From Bolinopsis microptera (taxonomy: Eukaryota; Ctenophora; Tentaculata; Lobata; Bolinopsidae), in assembly GCF_026151205.1 (NCBI RefSeq), contig NC_087077.1:3286001-3350000 (forward strand): 64,000 bases of DNA, read 5' to 3'. Shown here piece after piece: positions 20,100-31,862 of this stretch. The translations under genes were made by a program, and so were the position numbers. The first letter of the stretch is position 1. Each line of letters begins with the position of its first letter. The notes under the pieces were generated by a model. That model saw only the letters and a program-made list of their open reading frames with translations. It did no database searches and had not been told where the DNA came from.

Positions 20100-20335
20100 G
20101 CTTGAAAATCAAGTCACTTTCATGAAATAACTTGTAATCTTCAAAGTTACTTTTAACCAGTAACTAGCATTCTTCAAAATCATTTAATACTACAATCAAG
20201 TCACTTTTAACAAATAACTCAAAATCACTAAATACTACAATCAAATAACTTTTATCGAGTAACTTGTATTTCTCAAAGTCACTTAATAACACAATCAAGT
20301 AACTTTTAACGAGTAACCTTTTATCCTCTAATTCT
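20100..20335. repeat. Degenerate ~55 bp tandem repeat
   Basis: Three to four imperfect copies of a unit containing CAATCAAGT(A/C)ACTTTTA and AGTAACTTGTA..CTTCAAAGTCACT. The repeats create a minus-strand frame (20164-20409) with an internal ~19-residue periodicity (K-S-Y-L-I-V-x-x-S-D-F-E). I read that as a consequence of the repeat, not a gene. Confidence 0.65.
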
Positions 20336-21458
20336 CTGAATTCAGCTATTATTGGAGAAATCAAACTTTGAACATATGCTATACGGCTATTTAACAATAG
20401 CACAATCATTCATCTTGGCTACTTTCAGATCATATTGAAATTAAAAGTCATTATTCCTCGGAAGAAACTGTTCGCTCATTTTACTCGGAGGTAATTATTA
20501 TTCCCACAAAATCGGTTGGAAATTATGCACATCATGTGCTTATAAAGTAAATGATTAATGTCATGAGTGAACAGTCTCTATAACCATATTTCCAAATAAT
20601 GACGAGATCATATCAAGCTACAAAGATGAACGAAAACTACACCTTGTGTATTTTCATCAGAGTAACATAATCAAGTACCACTTTATAACTCAACCGTTAA
20701 ACAATGATCTCCGTGTTTTACAGGTCTCTTCTTCGATATCAAATCTTTATCTTTCTCTTCCGGTTCTCGAAGGTCTTGTTGGAGATTGTAACATACAATG
20801 AGTGTATGTTGGTATCAAGTAGGCCGAGTATTGCAAATCTAGTGATGTTAACAGTTGTATTCGAGCTAAGGTGTTGTTGGGTTGCAAAGTTGGCTAGATC
20901 TTGCAAGAGCTGTTAATTCTTTCGGCTGATCCTGTGAATAGAATTATCCATATCCTGTGATAGTTCAGAGATCAGGTACACTTCCACCTTGACAAGAGGG
21001 ATTCCCGTTTTCCTGAGTTACTTCGGAATGCGAGAAATTTCCTCTTGAAACTGGAAAATTATTTGGTGAGGAACATTGTGTGGAAATCATTTTAGTTTCA
21101 AATTTTAAATAAGTCCTTAATATTCAACAAGTTTGGACGTTTTTCATTTTGGATCTGACACATAAATCAAATGAAACGAGTAATTCAACTGAAACAGGAA
21201 CTAACTGATTAATTCAGTGACTTGTTTCACTAAACGGATTATCTCCTGTTTTGCTTGTTGGAGTCTAGTGTCCATATTGCATAGTTTGGAGCGAGCAGAG
21301 TCTTCATGGTAGGATTCATTTTCGTGTATACTTTCATCAGCCTGGTTAAGTTTATAAATTAAACACCAGTAATATTGGGAATATAATTATAAGGAACTTC
21401 CATTAATTTTACCAAGCATTAAAATAAAATTTCAGAGCGAATAAGCTTCACACTTGTA
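20336..21458. other. Intergenic, nothing recognised
   Basis: Short frames such as 20704-20916 have no protein-like character. No repeats or RNA genes are evident. Confidence 0.5.
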
Positions 21459-21552
21459 TCACGTTGTGACACCCACGGTCGTTTCACTAGGTCCTGACGA
21501 TACAGGGGGAGCCGCGCACTTCGTGCGCGGCGGGTCATACAACGTATGACAA
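21459..21552 (-). repeat. Dispersed ~95 bp GC-rich repeat with hairpin (copy 1)
   Basis: Matches 37026-37120 in inverted orientation, including the segments CGTATGACCCGCCG-like, GGCTCCCCTGTATCGTC and GTGGGTGTCAC. This copy contains a perfect hairpin, GCCGCGCAC-TTC-GTGCGCGGC, at about 21511-21531. It is much more GC-rich than its surroundings. Likely a small non-autonomous repeat; class unknown. Confidence 0.65.
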
Positions 21553-21561
21553 TTTCACACT

Positions 21562-22020
21562 ATGCATGCAGCAAAATGTAAAATCCAACAAGTCAATTTT
21601 CGTGAAATCGAGCGCACGAAAAATTTTAATCTCAGAAATAAATTTGCGGCGGATCAACTTTACAAAATGTTGGTTGCCATGCGTAACTATGCCGATGCGG
21701 GCGAGGCATTAAAAACTAGCTTTATGCTTACGTCAAACTCAAAAGAATGGTTTGACAACGACGTAGTATGTTCAACGTCATGGATGATGAAATTGTCCAA
21801 AATTGGTTTACTATTGCAGCAAAAATGTCAAAAACAATCTTTCACCGTTTTTAAATGTTTATGTAAAAGTGAAAAGAAACGACTAAAAAATTATTAGATA
21901 TTACGTATGATGTTTTAAATAAAAATGTAACATTATCACAAAATGTTTGTACCTTAAGATCAACACCAGAGTCGTTAGCGCAGACAAAATTGTTTGATAC
22001 GTTATCTTGAACGTCCAAAA
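21562..22020 (+). pseudogene. Broken unrecognised coding fragment next to dispersed repeat
   Basis: The frame 21562-21897 (111 codons) is protein-like (N-F-N-L-R-N-K-F-A-A-D-Q-L-Y-K-M ... S-K-E-W-F-D-N-D-V). After an A-rich stretch near 21885 the coding character continues in another frame (L-L-D-I-T-Y-D-V-L-N-K-N-V-T-L-S) to about 22012, where a stop occurs. This looks like one older coding region with a frameshift. I do not recognise the family. It starts just after the GC-rich dispersed repeat, so it may be transposon cargo. The GCGGATC/GCGGGCGAGG stretches are more GC-rich than the local background. Confidence 0.4.
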
Positions 22021-22389
22021 CATCTACTTGAAGTTCAACTGAAATCTGAATCCTCAAAGTCCATTTTCACGTAGATATGTTCAAGAATGTGGTTTTCGGT
22101 ATTACTTATATCAGGTCTGTGAGTGAGGGTATGGGATCTTTGAAATTGCTGAAAATGGAATGGGTGAACTTTTGGAAAATTTTTGCAATGCCAAATGCAA
22201 TATCTTTTTTGGTCATTGGCTTTTAGACCTGCATTCGATCGTGTTCACTTTCTGTTCATGTACGCAGCGTACATCAGAATAAATAAAAGTGGCTTGAAAA
22301 CGGATAAATTCTAATAAAATCTTAAAGTGAGCTAGAGGGAGTACAACGCTGAGCTAGAGTACAACGTACATTTACGTCCAAAATACATG
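22021..22389. other. Intergenic, nothing recognised
   Basis: No gene or clear repeat is seen between the broken fragment and the LINE remnant. Confidence 0.45.
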
Positions 22390-22673
22390 GTGTGCAACAT
22401 CTGAACTATTGGCAGAGACTGAAGGCCTCATTCATATGTGGAAGATCCTACACAAGAAGTGTTCTAATGATGTCAACGTTCAGTTTACAGAAGCACTCCG
22501 TTATGGCCAGAAAGCAGTAGTCCCTAGCTTGTCAACGTCCAGTAGCCAAAGAAATCAATCGATCTTTGACAGCTCATTTGTAGTGATGGGGCCTCGATTG
22601 TGGAACATCATTCCCGCAAACCTGCACCTTATCGAGGACCCCCTACGCTTCAAGTCATTGTTGACGGAGTTTG
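22390..22673 (+). pseudogene. LINE ORF2 C-terminal fragment, 5' half of an interrupted copy
   Basis: The frame shows a LINE C-terminal pattern: H-M-W-K-I-L-H near the start, then F-V-V-M-G-P-R-L-W-N-I-I-P-A-N-L and F-K-S-L-L-T-E-F. A second frame just upstream carries H-L-N-Y-W-Q-R-L-K, which belongs before it, so there is a frameshift. The copy is cut at 22673 by the LTR element and resumes in the same frame at 31437 (see that entry), which shows the pre-insertion continuity. Confidence 0.7.
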
Positions 22674-23780
22674 TGTAAGCAGTCATCACTTGCTTCAGAT
22701 TCGTAGATTATTTGTAGTAATTTAGGTTACGAACAACAAAAACGAAAGTAATAATTATGGTAAAAAAGGGTAAGAAACAAAATGATTAACAATCCAATTA
22801 CCTTACTTATCACCCTCGTTAACCGTCTCTAACGGAGTCTTACCCTTAAACTACACTTACATAACACTGCACTTTTAGCCCTCGCTGACCGTCCTTATAT
22901 CAGGCCCAAATCCACTATAGTTCATTCTCGCTCTACCTGAGCCCGATTGTTGTTGACACGAACCCACTCGTGTTGGATTAACCTGTGTTAACCCTGGCTA
23001 CAACACAGCCTATTCCTGCTCTCCTGAGTTAACCAATGTTGACTCTCCCTACGCTTAAGCCATACTGCTCATGTCCTCCGCACAGTTCCACTAACTACAG
23101 ACCACGATAATGCTCTCTCCAGGACCCTAACGTAAGCCAGAGTGCTCATGTCCTCCGCACAGTTCCACTAACTACAGACCACGATAATGCTCTCTCTAGG
23201 ACCGTAACATAACAGGTCCTGGCTCCAAAGTGTCCTACATCAATGACCCTCCTCGAATCGGGCAAACTCGATCTCTCCTTTGCCAGGTCCAGCCCCCAGA
23301 TATAAATACTGCCACGTCCGTGGTTTTTCACCCGACCTCTCTAACCAGACTCACGTGCCCCTGCTCACACCTTTGGCAGCTGGTCTTATCTCCCATTAAA
23401 GCTTCATTGTCCCGAGTCCAGGTGTTACGACTATTCATCTTTTTACCAAAGCTTCCTGTCTGATGACCTCTGAATCCATAGTTTGTTAGAGCTCACATCT
23501 ATCTTTGACTCTCTATCTACACAAAGGGTTTACGTCTGAGTTCTCCTAGAACCATTGTCTCTCCTCCAGAGTGACATATTTCTCGTCCGTCCAGGTGAGG
23601 TCCAACCCACAATCTCCATTGTATTCTCTTTCTCTAACTTTCCCTAACCACAGACCAGAACTGGATGTTCCACTTCCACTGCCTTATTACACAATACTGC
23701 CTTATTACACAATACTGCCTTATTACACAATACTATCTAAAATCTATCAAATAATCTAGATCAAATAATCACGGCTTACA
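22674..23780 (-). repeat. LTR, full copy (3' LTR of the complex), 1107 bp
   Basis: On the minus strand it begins TGTAAGCC at 23780 and ends GCTTACA at 22674. A TATA-like TATTTATA sits at 23308-23301 and could be the LTR promoter. The LTR contains a ~75 bp direct duplication (about 23068-23216, sharing CTCATGTCCTCCGCACAG) and a triple 18 bp repeat near 23680-23730 (CTTATTACACAATACTGC). Confidence 0.75.
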
Positions 23781-24145
23781 CAACTTTACAAAATATGATC
23801 TTTTTTAGAACTTTACTATAATATGTAGTATAATAATTTAATAGAACATCTCGTATAGTACTACAGACTATATTCCATATCAGCTTCTATTCGCTCAATA
23901 TTCACAGCTTACACAACTTAACAAAATCTGATCTTTTTTAGAACTTTACTATAATAGTATAATAATTTAATAGAAAATCTCGTACTACAGACTCTATTCC
24001 ATGCTTGCTCCTAATCACTAAATATTCACGGCTTACACAACTTTACAAAATCTGAGCTTTTTTAGAACTTTACTATGATAGTGCATATAATAACTTTATA
24101 GAAAATCTCGTACTACAGACTATCGTTCCAAGACTATCTTCAACT
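23769..24145. repeat. Three tandem ~125 bp repeats inside the LTR element
   Basis: Each copy starts CACGGCTTACACAAC-like and continues with TTTTTTAGAACTTTACTATAATA and GTACTACAGACT. The LTR end motif GCTTACA recurs at the start of each unit. Confidence 0.7.
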
Positions 24146-24944
24146 CACTTTTCAAAATTCTTACTCTACCAAACTCATTACTCTGTCCCAGAACCAAATA
24201 AAATTGTTCCTTTTTGAACCCCATGACGGGCCATCTATTCACTGTTTATCTTCATATTATGTTCTATTGTCTATATAAGTATAATGCTTGACTTACTTCA
24301 CTCCGTCTTAATTATGTCTGACTCTGTACAACACTACAACATGGCGAAATCAGTTCTTCTGACGATCCCTCTGCTCCTCCTCCTTCTGTCACTTTTGAGC
24401 AGTACTTTGCGTCGGGTACTTCTCCCCACTCCACTTGTGGCCTCCGACTCCAAGTCTTCCTATCCAAAATGATATGGTGAGCAGCTCCTCTCCGGATGAT
24501 TAGATTCGCTCCCTATCTTCATTTCAAGGTATGTATTGATCAGCTTTTCTCCAACGCCCCTGGGGGATGATAATCCCCCATAGTTATTCAATCCAGTCTA
24601 AGTTTACTTTATAAATTCATTACTCTTCCACATCTATCAAATCTTTTCGTTTTTAGGTTGGAAGAATAGCGTAAAACCTTTTGGATCAACTTCTCCTACT
24701 AGAATGTATTTACAACCTGGTAAGTCTCCAAGTCTCCGAGTCTCCTCCCAACATCGTTCTATTGTTTCTTTTACTGTGTATCTCTCTTGTTCCACTGGTG
24801 TTCCTCTTAACTATCAACCTCTCTGCGTCTTTCTCTTCTTCTCACACCATGTCTCCGTCTTCCGCTCGTTTTCCAACATTTTGGACAGTTCCCTGTATTA
24901 TCGTACTGTCCGTCCCTCCAGCTTTCCATATCTGTGTCTTCTTC

Positions 24945-25725
24945 TAATGTTTCACGTGTCTCCTTCTAATGTTTCACGTGTCTCTTTCCAATGTCTCCAT
25001 GTATCTTCTTCCAATGTCTCCATGTTTCTTCTTCCAAAGTGCTCTCGATTCTCTTTCACAGGTCTCCACGTGTCTCCTTTCATATGTCTCTTCCCAATGC
25101 CATGTGTCTTTGTCCAATGTCTCCATGTGTCTTCTTCCAATGTGCTCACGTGTCTCCTTCACAATTCTCCACGTGTCTCATCCAAATGTTTCCATATGTC
25201 TCTTTCCAATGTCTCCATGTGTTTTCTTCCAATTTGCTCACGTGTCTCCTTCACAGGTCTCCACGTGTCTCCTTCTTTTGGACTCTTCCCTGTTTGCTCT
25301 TTTACGTCTTTTTCTTGTCTCTTTCTGCAGGTCCGCATTATTTCTATTGTTGGAAACTCTCATTCTTCATGCCTGGGTCTTCTATCCGTCTTCCCTTTTC
25401 ATTCACTTCTTCTTTAAGTTTCGTTTCCCTTTTAGTTCCCGTTTTCTTCTTTTTCGACCATCCTCTCCAAGCTATCTATTCTCCGTTTCTCCTTCTCTAT
25501 TTTTTCCGATCCATGCTTCCATGTGACCTCCAATCCATCTGTCATCCAATCTGTCTTCGATCTATACTTCCATGCGATCTCCAATCCATGTGTCCTCCAA
25601 TCTGTCTCCGATCCAATCTGTCTTCGATCCATTTTTCTATGTGACCTCCAGTCCATCTGTCATCCAATCTGTCTCTCCGATCCAATGCCTCCGATCCAAT
25701 GTCTCCTTGTGTCTCCTCCAAAAGT
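24945..25725. repeat. CT-rich minisatellites in LTR element interior
   Basis: Two clusters of degenerate ~22-25 bp units: 24945-25270 (TCCAATGTCTCCATGTGTCT type) and 25500-25720 (CCAATCTGTCTCCGATCCA type). They keep three overlapping frames open (for example 24704-25417), but the peptides are pure repeat products. Confidence 0.75.
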
Positions 25726-25974
25726 TTCTCCTTCTAGATTTACCCTGAAAATAATGGTTAATGCTTTGTCACCACTCGCCATGTTCCAATAGTATTTCCA
25801 ATATTTGCCACTAGTATTGCCACTGCAATGCCAATATCTCCAAATTGATTTACGTGTCTCCTTCCAATATCAGTACTCACCACGGTCCAACAGCACCTTT
25901 ATAATTACCACTAGTATCGCCACCGCAATATCTCCTAGTGCCTCGATGTGTATATTTCTAATACCACTCTCACC

Positions 25975-26560
25975 CGTCACCAATCACCATGTTCCAATAG
26001 TATTTCCACTATTTATCAGCTCTTACCATGCTCCAATAGTAACTCCACTTATTTATCACCTCTCACCATGCTCCAATAGTAATTCCACTATTGTCACCTC
26101 TCGTCATGCTCCAATAGTAATTCCACTATTGTCACCTCTCACCATGCTCCAATAGTAATTCCACCATTCATCACCTCTCACCATGCTCCAATAGTAATTC
26201 CACTATTGTCACCTCTCGTCATGCTCCAATAGTAATTCCACTATTGTCACCTCTCACCATACTCCAATAGTAATTCCACTATTCATCACCTCTCACCATG
26301 CTCCAATAGTAATTACACTATGGTCACCTGTCACCATGCTCCAATAGTAATTCCACTATTTATCCTCTCTCACCATGCTCCAATAGTAATTCCACTATTG
26401 TCACCTCTCACCATACTCCAATAGTAATTCCACTATTCATCACCTCTCACCATGCTCCAATAGTAATTCCCCTATTTATCACCTCTAGTACCACCACCTC
26501 CAATAGTAATTCCACTAGTCACCACTAGTACCACCACCTCCAATAGTAATTTTACTAGTA
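25975..26560. repeat. ~38 bp minisatellite (CTCCAATAGTAATTCCACTA)
   Basis: About 14 copies of a ~38 bp unit containing CTCCAATAGTAATTCCACTA followed by TTGTCACCTCTCACCATG, decaying at both ends. Part of the LTR element interior. Confidence 0.85.
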
Positions 26561-27806
26561 TTGCCACCACCATGTCTCCGAGTGGATCCATATGTAAAAC
26601 GAACAAAACAAGCAAACAACCGAACAACCGCTACTTCGTATAATAGAGGAAACTGAATACTTTATAAAACTCGCAAACTATAACTGAACATTTAACGATA
26701 GCCACTCTATATGAAACTTAGATCATGGCTCAGCCCCAGGTGCTCTTTCATAATAAACACACGGCTCAGACGTAACACGATATTATACTTCAACTAATAT
26801 AAATGTTTCAAGTGCACACCAATACAACCATAGCTTTCTATCCTGCACTTCACTCACTCAATACAATACGCACCTGTCCGTTACATTTCTCAGCCCTGTA
26901 TTTCTCGGCTTTTACTCTCATTATTAAACCAGTGTCTCACACAGTAACATCTTGACTTTTATTACAAAACTGCTTTCGTATCATCCTATTCGAATATTCG
27001 ACCTACTAATTCATCACATTCTTCACATAAAAAGCAGTACTATAACTATAACTAGTTTCTTTCATCATATAAAATACCATACCCTGGCACCCCCCAAAAC
27101 ATAAAACGCACTCAAAACGTACCACGTTTTCAAACCAATTCACTAGTGACGTCACATCTCTCCGAATAACCTCCCTCTCCCTTTCCAATGCTAGCATCAC
27201 CCGGGTCTCATTTATATAAATTTCATCTCTCTTCCCATACCTCTGTCACCCACTCCAAACTCCCCCTCTCCAAACTCCCTCTCTCGCTATCTTCCATAAT
27301 ATAAACATTCGTAGCGCTACAAAAAGAAAACAAGTCTGACACACAACAGAACAATTCAGCAGGCAGCCACTCCCACTGAGGCTCTGGTGGCTGAAAGTAT
27401 GTCAAGTCTGCCGTCTTAAATCTTAAAATAAGAAACAGTAAACCATGAACTGCTCACGTACCCCCCTCGATAATAATCATAACACTCTCTCGATAAAATC
27501 TCTCAACGGACTGACATTTATTCCTCAAAATATCTCCTCAGCCCCTCCTAACCTGTGCCCCTCTGGTATCTAACCTCCCTTCCCCTCCATGATGAAAGAA
27601 ACCCAAAAATATCATTTAAACTTCACACTTAACCGTGCCTTCATTTACTGCTCTTGTACTGAACTAATCTGACCACGGTACCTGGCAACACTGTTACAAC
27701 ATAACGTAACTATACTCCTCACACCTGTCAATGCACTCTTGAATAATAAGTAATCTCCTCCTTACCTTAATTAAACTACAAACAATCTATCCTATAATAA
27801 AATAGG
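26561..27806. other. LTR element interior, no coding capacity seen
   Basis: Between the minisatellites and the PBS. Only short frames occur on both strands. No gag zinc knuckle, protease, RT or integrase motif is seen. Confidence 0.6.
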
Positions 27807-27824
27807 ATCCTACCGTTCGCGCCA
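27807..27824 (-). promoter_or_regulatory. Primer binding site of the LTR element
   Basis: Two bases after the LTR end (TTACA), the minus strand reads TGGCGCGAACGGTAGGAT. The initial TGG pairs with a tRNA CCA end, and the spacing of 0-2 bases from the LTR is typical. The tRNA identity is uncertain; a Ser- or Leu-type acceptor stem is possible. Confidence 0.6.
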
Positions 27825-27826
27825 TT

Positions 27827-28117
27827 TGTAAGCAGTCATCACTTGCTTCAGATTCGTAGATTATTTGTAGTAATTTAGGTTACGAACAACAAAAACGAAA
27901 GTAATAATTATGGTAAAAAAGGGTAAGAAACAAAATGATTAACAATCCAATTACCTTACTTATCACCCTCGTTAACCGTCTCTAACGGAGTCTTACCCTT
28001 AAACTACACTTACATAACACTGCACTTTTAGCCCTCGCTGACCGTCCTTATATCAGGCCCAAATCCACTATAGTTCATTCTCGCTCTACCTGAGCCCGAT
28101 TGTTGTTGACACGAACC
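27827..28117 (-). repeat. Partial LTR (last 291 bp)
   Basis: Equivalent to 22674-22964. It abuts the PBS and is cut at 28117 where an inverted LTR begins. Confidence 0.75.
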
Positions 28118-28120
28118 TAG

Positions 28121-29266
28121 TGATCTAGATTATTTGATAGATTTTAGATAGTATTGTGTAATAAGGCAGTATTGTGTAATAAGGCAGTATTGTGTAATAA
28201 GGCAGTGGAAGTGGAACATGGGCAGTATTGTGTAATAAGGCAGTATTGTGTAATAAGGCAGTGGAAGTGGAACATCCAGTTCTGGTCTGTGGTTAGGGAA
28301 AGTTAGAGAAAGAGAATACAATGGAGATTGTGGGTTGGACCTCACCTGGACGGACGAGAAATATGTCACTCTGGAGGAGAGACAATGGTTCTAGGAGAAC
28401 TCAGACGTAAACCCTTTGTGTAGATAGAGAGTCAAAGATAGATGTGAGCTCTAACAAACTATGGATTCAGAGGTCATCAGACAGGAAGCTTTGGTAAAAA
28501 GATGAATAGTCGTAACACCTGGACTCGGGACAATGAAGCTTTAATGGGAGATAAGACCAGCTGCCAAAGGTGTGAGCAGGGGCACGTGAGTCTGGTTAGA
28601 GAGGTCGGGTGAAAAACCACGGACGTGGCAGTATTTATATCTGGGGGCTGGACCTGGCAAAGGAGAGATCGAGTTTGCCCGATTCGAGGAGGGTCATTGA
28701 TGTAGGACACTTTGGAGCCAGGACCTGTTATGTTACGGTCCTAGAGAGAGCATTATCGTGGTCTGTAGTTAGTGGAACTGTGCGGAGGACATGAGCACTC
28801 TGGCTTACGTTAGGGTCCTGGAGAGAGCATTATCGTGGTCTGTAGTTAGTGGAACTGTGCGGAGGACATGAGCAGTATGGCTTAAGCGTAGGGAGAGTCA
28901 ACATTGGTTAACTCAGGAGAGCAGGAATAGGCTGTGTTGTAGCCAGGGTTAACACAGGTTAATCCAACACGAGTGGGTTCGTGTCAACAACAATCGGGCT
29001 CAGGTAGAGCGAGAATGAACTATAGTGGATTTGGGCCTGATATAAGGACGGTCAGCGAGGGCTAAAAGTGCAGTGTTATGTAAGTGTAGTTTAAGGGTAA
29101 GACTCCGTTAGAGACGGTTAACGAGGGTGATAAGTAAGGTAATTGGATTGTTAATCATTTTGTTTCTTACCCTTTTTTACCATAATTATTACTTTCGTTT
29201 TTGTTGTTCGTAACCTAAATTACTACAAATAATCTACGAATCTGAAGCAAGTGATGACTGCTTACA
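28121..29266 (+). repeat. LTR in inverted orientation
   Basis: Reverse complement of 22674-23763. It lacks the first 17 bp of the LTR and has an extra ~60 bp tandem duplication near 28187-28262 (repeated AGGCAGTGGAAGTGGAACAT). It ends with GCTTACA followed by AATAATTG rather than the PBS. Confidence 0.75.
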
Positions 29267-30518
29267 AATAATTGCTGGAAACATGGAGACATTGGAAGAA
29301 GATACATGGAGACATTGGAAAGAGACACGTGAAACATTAGAAGGAGACACGTGAAACATTAGAAGAAGACACAGATATGGAAAGCTGGAGGGACGGACAG
29401 TACGATAATACAGGGAACTGTCCAAAATGTTGGAAAACGAGCGGAAGACGGAGACATGGTGTGAGAAGAAGAGAAAGACGCAGAGAGGTTGATAGTTAAG
29501 AGGAACACCAGTGGAACAAGAGAGATACACAGTAAAAGAAACAATAGAACGATGTTGGGAGGAGACTCGGAGACTTGGAGACTTACCAGGTTGTAAATAC
29601 ATTCTAGTAGGAGAAGTTGATCCAAAAGGTTTTACGCTATTCTTCCAACCTAAAAACGAAAAGATTTGATAGATGTGGAAGAGTAATGAATTTATAAAGT
29701 AAACTTAGACTGGATTGAATAACTATGGGGGATTATCATCCCCCAGGGGCGTTGGAGAAAAGCTGATCAATACATACCTTGAAATGAAGATAGGGAGCGA
29801 ATCTAATCATCCGGAGAGGAGCTGCTCACCATATCATTTTGGATAGGAAGACTTGGAGTCGGAGGCCACAAGTGGAGTGGGGAGAAGTACCCGACGCAAA
29901 GTACTGCTCAAAAGTGACAGAAGGAGGAGGAGCAGAGGGATCGTCAGAAGAACTGATTTCGCCATGTTGTAGTGTTGTACAGAGTCAGACATAATTAAGA
30001 CGGAGTGAAGTAAGTCAAGCATTATACTTATATAGACAATAGAACATAATATGAAGATAAACAGTGAATAGATGGCCCGTCATGGGGTTCAAAAAGGAAC
30101 AATTTTATTTGGTTCTGGGACAGAGTAATGAGTTTGGTAGAGTAAGAATTTTGAAAAGTGAGTTGAAGATAGTCTTGGAACGATAGTCTGTAGTACGAGA
30201 TTTTCTATAAAGTTATTATATGCACTATCATAGTAAAGTTCTAAAAAAGCTCAGATTTTGTAAAGTTGTGTAAGCCGTGAATATTTAGTGATTAGGAGCA
30301 AGCATGGAATAGAGTCTGTAGTACGAGATTTTCTATTAAATTATTATACTATTATAGTAAAGTTCTAAAAAAGATCAGATTTTGTTAAGTTGTGTAAGCT
30401 GTGAATATTGAGCGAATAGAAGCTGATATGGAATATAGTCTGTAGTACTATACGAGATGTTCTATTAAATTATTATACTACATATTATAGTAAAGTTCTA
30501 AAAAAGATCATATTTTGT
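29267..30518 (+). repeat. Inverted copy of part of the element interior
   Basis: Reverse complement of about 23783-25025. It starts just after the inverted LTR, with the PBS-side half of the interior deleted, and stops at TTTTGTAA where a direct-orientation LTR piece begins with a 3-4 base overlap. Confidence 0.75.
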
Positions 30519-31436
30519 AACACTGCACTTTTAGCCCTCGCTGACCGTCCTTATATCAGGCCCAAATCCACTATAGTTCATTCTCGCTCTACCTGAGCCC
30601 GATTGTTGTTGACACGAACCCACTCGTGTTGGATTAACCTGTGTTAACCCTGGCTACAACACAGCCTATTCCTGCTCTCCTGAGTTAACCAATGTTGACT
30701 CTCCCTACGCTTAAGCCATACTGCTCATGTCCTCCGCACAGTTCCACTAACTACAGACCACGATAATGCTCTCTCCAGGACCCTAACGTAAGCCAGAGTG
30801 CTCATGTCCTCCGCACAGTTCCACTAACTACAGACCACGATAATGCTCTCTCTAGGACCGTAACATAACAGGTCCTGGCTCCAAAGTGTCCTACATCAAT
30901 GACCCTCCTCGAATCGGGCAAACTCGATCTCTCCTTTGCCAGGTCCAGCCCCCAGATATAAATACTGCCACGTCCGTGGTTTTTCACCCGACCTCTCTAA
31001 CCAGACTCACGTGCCCCTGCTCACACCTTTGGCAGCTGGTCTTATCTCCCATTAAAGCTTCATTGTCCCGAGTCCAGGTGTTACGACTATTCATCTTTTT
31101 ACCAAAGCTTCCTGTCTGATGACCTCTGAATCCATAGTTTGTTAGAGCTCACATCTATCTTTGACTCTCTATCTACACAAAGGGTTTACGTCTGAGTTCT
31201 CCTAGAACCATTGTCTCTCCTCCAGAGTGACATATTTCTCGTCCGTCCAGGTGAGGTCCAACCCACAATCTCCATTGTATTCTCTTTCTCTAACTTTCCC
31301 TAACCACAGACCAGAACTGGATGTTCCACTTCCACTGCCTTATTACACAATACTGCCTTATTACACAATACTGCCTTATTACACAATACTATCTAAAATC
31401 TATCAAATAATCTAGATCAAATAATCACGGCTTACA
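30516..31436 (-). repeat. Partial LTR at the outer edge of the complex
   Basis: Equivalent to 22862-23780. It shares about 100 bp of LTR sequence with the partial LTR at 27827-28117, so the two pieces cannot come from a simple cut of one LTR. Confidence 0.75.
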
Positions 31437-31605
31437 TTTGTTACATTTATTCCGGACGAACCTCCTGTTACTGGATATTGATGCCAGAACGGGAATTCGT
31501 TATTGAAGTTGAACTGGAGCGCAGAAAAGACAGCAACTTCGCTGCACGGGTGGTCAGCCGTTCTGATGACCCGATAGAGGATCTATGAAGCAACCCCAAG
31601 TAAGT
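31437..31605 (+). pseudogene. LINE ORF2 C-terminal fragment, 3' half of the interrupted copy
   Basis: Joining 22673 to the sequence after the TTTG duplication reads in frame as ...E-F-V-T-F-I-P-D-E-P-P-V-T-G-Y, then a stop (TGA), continuing N-G-N-S-L-L. The P-D-x-P-P-V-x-G-Y ending fits LINE C termini. A short GTAA repeat at 31600-31611 may be the old LINE tail. This continuity dates the LTR insertion after the LINE. Confidence 0.6.
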
Positions 31606-31862
31606 AAGTAGTAAAGTCACTCGAATTGAAATTTAATCGATTTTCGTTTCAAAAGTAAAATGTGATACATTTTGCGATTTGTTCAAGGGTTCAGTGTTAA
31701 CAGGAAAAAGTATCTTTGCTACACTAAATACGCCTAGCTTGATAATGCCATACTTGACCCATGACCCTCTACAATCTAAATCCAAAGCAGATCACATGTA
31801 CTATGTATAAATGGTTTCTTAACCAGTAAACTTAAACGGGTTAATCTTTCACAAGATCCTAC
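31606..31862. other. Intergenic/intronic, nothing recognised
   Basis: Probably the intron downstream of the coiled-coil exon on the minus strand. Confidence 0.4.

Larger units (their letters stand above)
22670..31440 (-). mobile_element. Non-coding (LARD-like) LTR retroelement complex with internal inverted copies
   Basis: LTRs carry short inverted ends TGTAAGC...GCTTACA. The whole unit is flanked by TTTG at 22670-22673 and 31437-31440, inside a LINE whose frame is restored if the unit is removed. Read on the minus strand: a 5' LTR (31436 to ~30518, missing its last ~190 bp), then an inverted block (~30518-29267 interior, 29266-28121 LTR), then the last 291 bp of an LTR (28117-27827), a PBS, a ~4 kb interior and the 3' LTR (23780-22674). 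No gag or pol is visible on either strand; the interior is mostly minisatellites. It would need enzymes from another element. Copies are nearly identical, so the rearrangement is recent, or an assembly error must be excluded. Confidence 0.75.

Noticed and set aside
24704-25644. Three overlapping long plus-strand frames
   Set aside because: All three frames stay open because the CT-rich minisatellite lacks stops; peptides are repeat products.
22674-31436. Helitron or Polinton explanation for the inverted complex
   Set aside because: LTR-type ends, a PBS and a short target duplication explain the boundaries; no rolling-circle hairpin end, Rep/helicase or polymerase B gene is seen.
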